64,000 nt of DNA from Pedobacter sp. Hv1 (GTDB lineage Bacteria > Bacteroidota > Bacteroidia > Sphingobacteriales > Sphingobacteriaceae). Location: the NCBI RefSeq assembly GCF_001412215.1, contig NZ_LLWP01000001.1, positions 806,001-870,000 on the forward strand. The letters run 5' to 3'. The notes beneath the pieces were generated by a model. It saw only the letters and a program-made list of their open reading frames with translations. It was not told the origin of the DNA and searched no databases. A program made the position numbers and the translations under genes. Positions within the stretch are counted from its first letter, which is position 1; each line of letters begins with the position of its first letter. Below are positions 62,557 through 64,000 of this stretch, one piece after another.

Positions 62557-63288
62557 ATGTTACATCATTGCATCATTATAGACGATCAGCAACATGCCAT
62601 TAATGCCCTCGCCCAATATATTGATAAACTGCCACAACTTATTTTAATTGCCACCTATACAGATCCTTTTGAAGCATTGCTGAAGATTGATGGTTCTCAG
62701 CAGGTTGACATTATCTTTATGGATATTGATATGCCCGGTATCAACGGAATCGAATTGGCCAGCCAACTAAGACCCTTTACCAGGTTCTTGATTTTTAATA
62801 CTGCACACGCACGTTATGCGCTGGATGCTTTCGGAGTTAATGCAAATAATTACCTACTCAAGCCTTATCCATTCTCCAAGTTCGCACTCACCATAGGCTC
62901 ACTCATCACTCCACGTTTACCTGATTATCACCAGCGACAAGATGCTAATCTGTCTAGATTCCGCTTTATCAAGGGTGAAGGAAAAGCGGATTTCTTATCA
63001 GTCAACCTTGACCAAGTGGTCCACGTCCAAGCTGATAGGAACTATGTGGAGATTCATACTTTAAAACCCTCTAAACCTCATTTGATCCGCATTGGAATCA
63101 ATCGAGCCGAAAAACTATTACAGGATAGTGGATTCATTAGGATCAGCAAGTCAGTAATTGTTTCGAAGGCATACATCAAACAGGTTAAAGGCAATACCAT
63201 CATCCTAGACACTGAAAAGGTTTTTCCAATCAGCCCAATTTATCGTGCTGGTTTTTTGGTTTTCATGGATCAAAACCTTTTAAGATAA
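62557..63288 (+). CDS. LytTR-family response regulator, orphan
   Basis: A 243-residue protein. The receiver domain has Asp9-Asp10 and the phospho-acceptor Asp56 in DIIFMDIDMPGINGIE. The C-terminal LytTR DNA-binding domain (about 140-240) has VVHVQADRNYVEIHT, FIRISKSVIVSKAYIKQVKG and the usual PISPIYRAGF. No histidine kinase of the LytS/His_kinase type is next to it in the window. It is divergent from the peptide genes, separated by 610 bases, and could control them. ATG 62557 is used in place of a GTG at 62539. Confidence 0.92.
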   Translation: MLHHCIIIDDQQHAINALAQYIDKLPQLILIATYTDPFEALLKIDGSQQVDIIFMDIDMPGINGIELASQLRPFTRFLIFNTAHARYALDAFGVNANNYLLKPYPFSKFALTIGSLITPRLPDYHQRQDANLSRFRFIKGEGKADFLSVNLDQVVHVQADRNYVEIHTLKPSKPHLIRIGINRAEKLLQDSGFIRISKSVIVSKAYIKQVKGNTIILDTEKVFPISPIYRAGFLVFMDQNLLR

Positions 63289-63438
63289 AAGCGAATACAT
63301 CATATTAAGTCGGCATTAAATTGAATAAAAAAATGAGGTAATTGGGAACTGAAATTCTACACTATGGGCTCTTATTGCTTAAATCGTATTAATAACACTA
63401 TTTATTCTCTTCAACCTTTTGATAAATGTGTATTGTTA

Positions 63439-64000
63439 TTAGTTATATTTTTCTAATAATCTATCATTCAACTTTCCATCGGGGTATAAACCAATAAGTC
63501 TAGTAACAAGTTCCTTTGTTTTTTCATTGTAATTTATATGCAAAAGATTATTTGCTAAATAATAATATTTTGATGCTTTTGGAAGTTCTTTTAAAGCAAA
63601 GTCGAATTTTTCTTTATCAAAATCTTTATAGCTAATCAATTTATTTTTGAGTTTGCTAAACTTAAAGGTTAAATATAATTCAAGAAACTCATTGTATTCT
63701 TGACCAATCATAGTAGCATAATCGACCTTTCCTTTATTAAATTCAATAACATTATTTATTTTTTCCGGAATTTCATCTCTAAATATTTCCGATATTTCCT
63801 CTTTATGGTCTAATAGTAAATATCTAAGAAACTCCTTTTTGGCTCCAAATTCGATTTCTGACTTTGTGTATTTATATAAAAATGGGCTTATATATTTCTG
63901 CTCCTTATCTAATTTGGTTGATAATTCATTTAATTTATTGTTTAAATTTTTAATTGCATTATCGATATTTCTAAGATCTTTTAATGTTGAATCAAATTTC
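63439..64000 (-). CDS. Hypothetical helical protein, truncated by the window edge
   Basis: The reading frame stays open from the stop at 63439 to the end of the window, giving 187 residues with the start beyond the edge. It is Lys-, Asn-, Glu- and Leu-rich and mostly helical, with a coiled-coil-like start (IKNLNNKLNELSTKLDKEQK) and the ending YPDGKLNDRLLEKYN. An internal Met at 63711 should not be taken as the start. It resembles the helical middle of some Bacteroidota thioredoxin-like envelope proteins, but no family is recognised. Confidence 0.6.
   Translation of the reverse strand, partial: KFDSTLKDLRNIDNAIKNLNNKLNELSTKLDKEQKYISPFLYKYTKSEIEFGAKKEFLRYLLLDHKEEISEIFRDEIPEKINNVIEFNKGKVDYATMIGQEYNEFLELYLTFKFSKLKNKLISYKDFDKEKFDFALKELPKASKYYYLANNLLHINYNEKTKELVTRLIGLYPDGKLNDRLLEKYN

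Noticed and set aside
63439..63711. Complete 90-residue protein starting at 63711
   Set aside because: The same frame remains open upstream to the window edge, so the Met at 63711 is internal and the protein is longer and truncated here.

Overview
The window is chromosomal DNA of a member of the Bacteroidota, most likely Pedobacter or a close relative in the Sphingobacteriaceae. The evidence is the AT-rich composition, the near absence of Shine-Dalgarno sequences, promoters of the TTTG / TAnnTTTG type, many Bacteroidota-specific families (BT_3928-like DoxX proteins, DUF5683, DUF6370, CCC-motif membrane proteins, OMP_b-brl_3 receptors, BF3164-like lipoproteins) and the order parA-parB-DUF5683-dapB-lepB. 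The genus is an inference from protein style. No rRNA, tRNA, CRISPR array, transposase or phage gene was seen.

Layout. 1-13 kb: end of a PBP4-type D-Ala-D-Ala carboxypeptidase, an S33-type lipoprotein hydrolase, a GNAT enzyme, a GH20 hexosaminidase, a GT39-like membrane glycosyltransferase, DoxX, a large AsmA protein, an M28 peptidase coupled to a metallophosphoesterase, and a hotdog thioesterase. Two arrays of a hairpin-forming interspersed repeat bracket the GH20/GT39 segment. 13-19.6 kb: aroK-DinB-oppB-BT_3928-DUF1599 read leftward, diverging from folP and cdaA; a four-helix-bundle gene framed by GGTTAA repeats sits between folP and cdaA. 19.8-27.7 kb: bacilliredoxin, small membrane proteins, ahcY, a hydrolase, an MscS channel, DUF6370, and a MuiA-like protein carrying an inserted carboxypeptidase-regulatory domain. 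27.8-33.5 kb: two tandem lepB copies, dapB, DUF5683, parB and parA. 33.7-49.4 kb: an FMN reductase, a half-length BtuF-like protein, an OppA-like lipoprotein, a 110-bp tandem repeat, an outer-membrane receptor, an ECF sigma factor with a probable membrane partner, a lipocalin-like lipoprotein, a LysR/YeiH pair, a TPR histidine kinase with a LuxR-type regulator, and an EamA/MocR divergent pair.

49.6-63.3 kb is the most unusual part. It is a co-directional, visibly more AT-rich block on the minus strand. In transcription order it encodes two near-identical secreted acidic peptides with four conserved cysteines each, a BF3164-like six-bladed-propeller lipoprotein, a CxxC thioredoxin-like lipoprotein, a DUF1573 lipoprotein, an RND adaptor, an RND permease, a TolC-type outer-membrane protein and a second, different RND permease. 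An orphan LytTR response regulator lies divergently upstream. I propose a peptide secretion, maturation or signalling module related in organisation to the poorly understood NVEALA/BF3164 loci of Bacteroidales. This is inference from gene content and spacing; no function has been shown here.

Most remaining genes are ordinary housekeeping or envelope genes. The ORFs on the opposite strand of long genes were judged to be shadows and left out.
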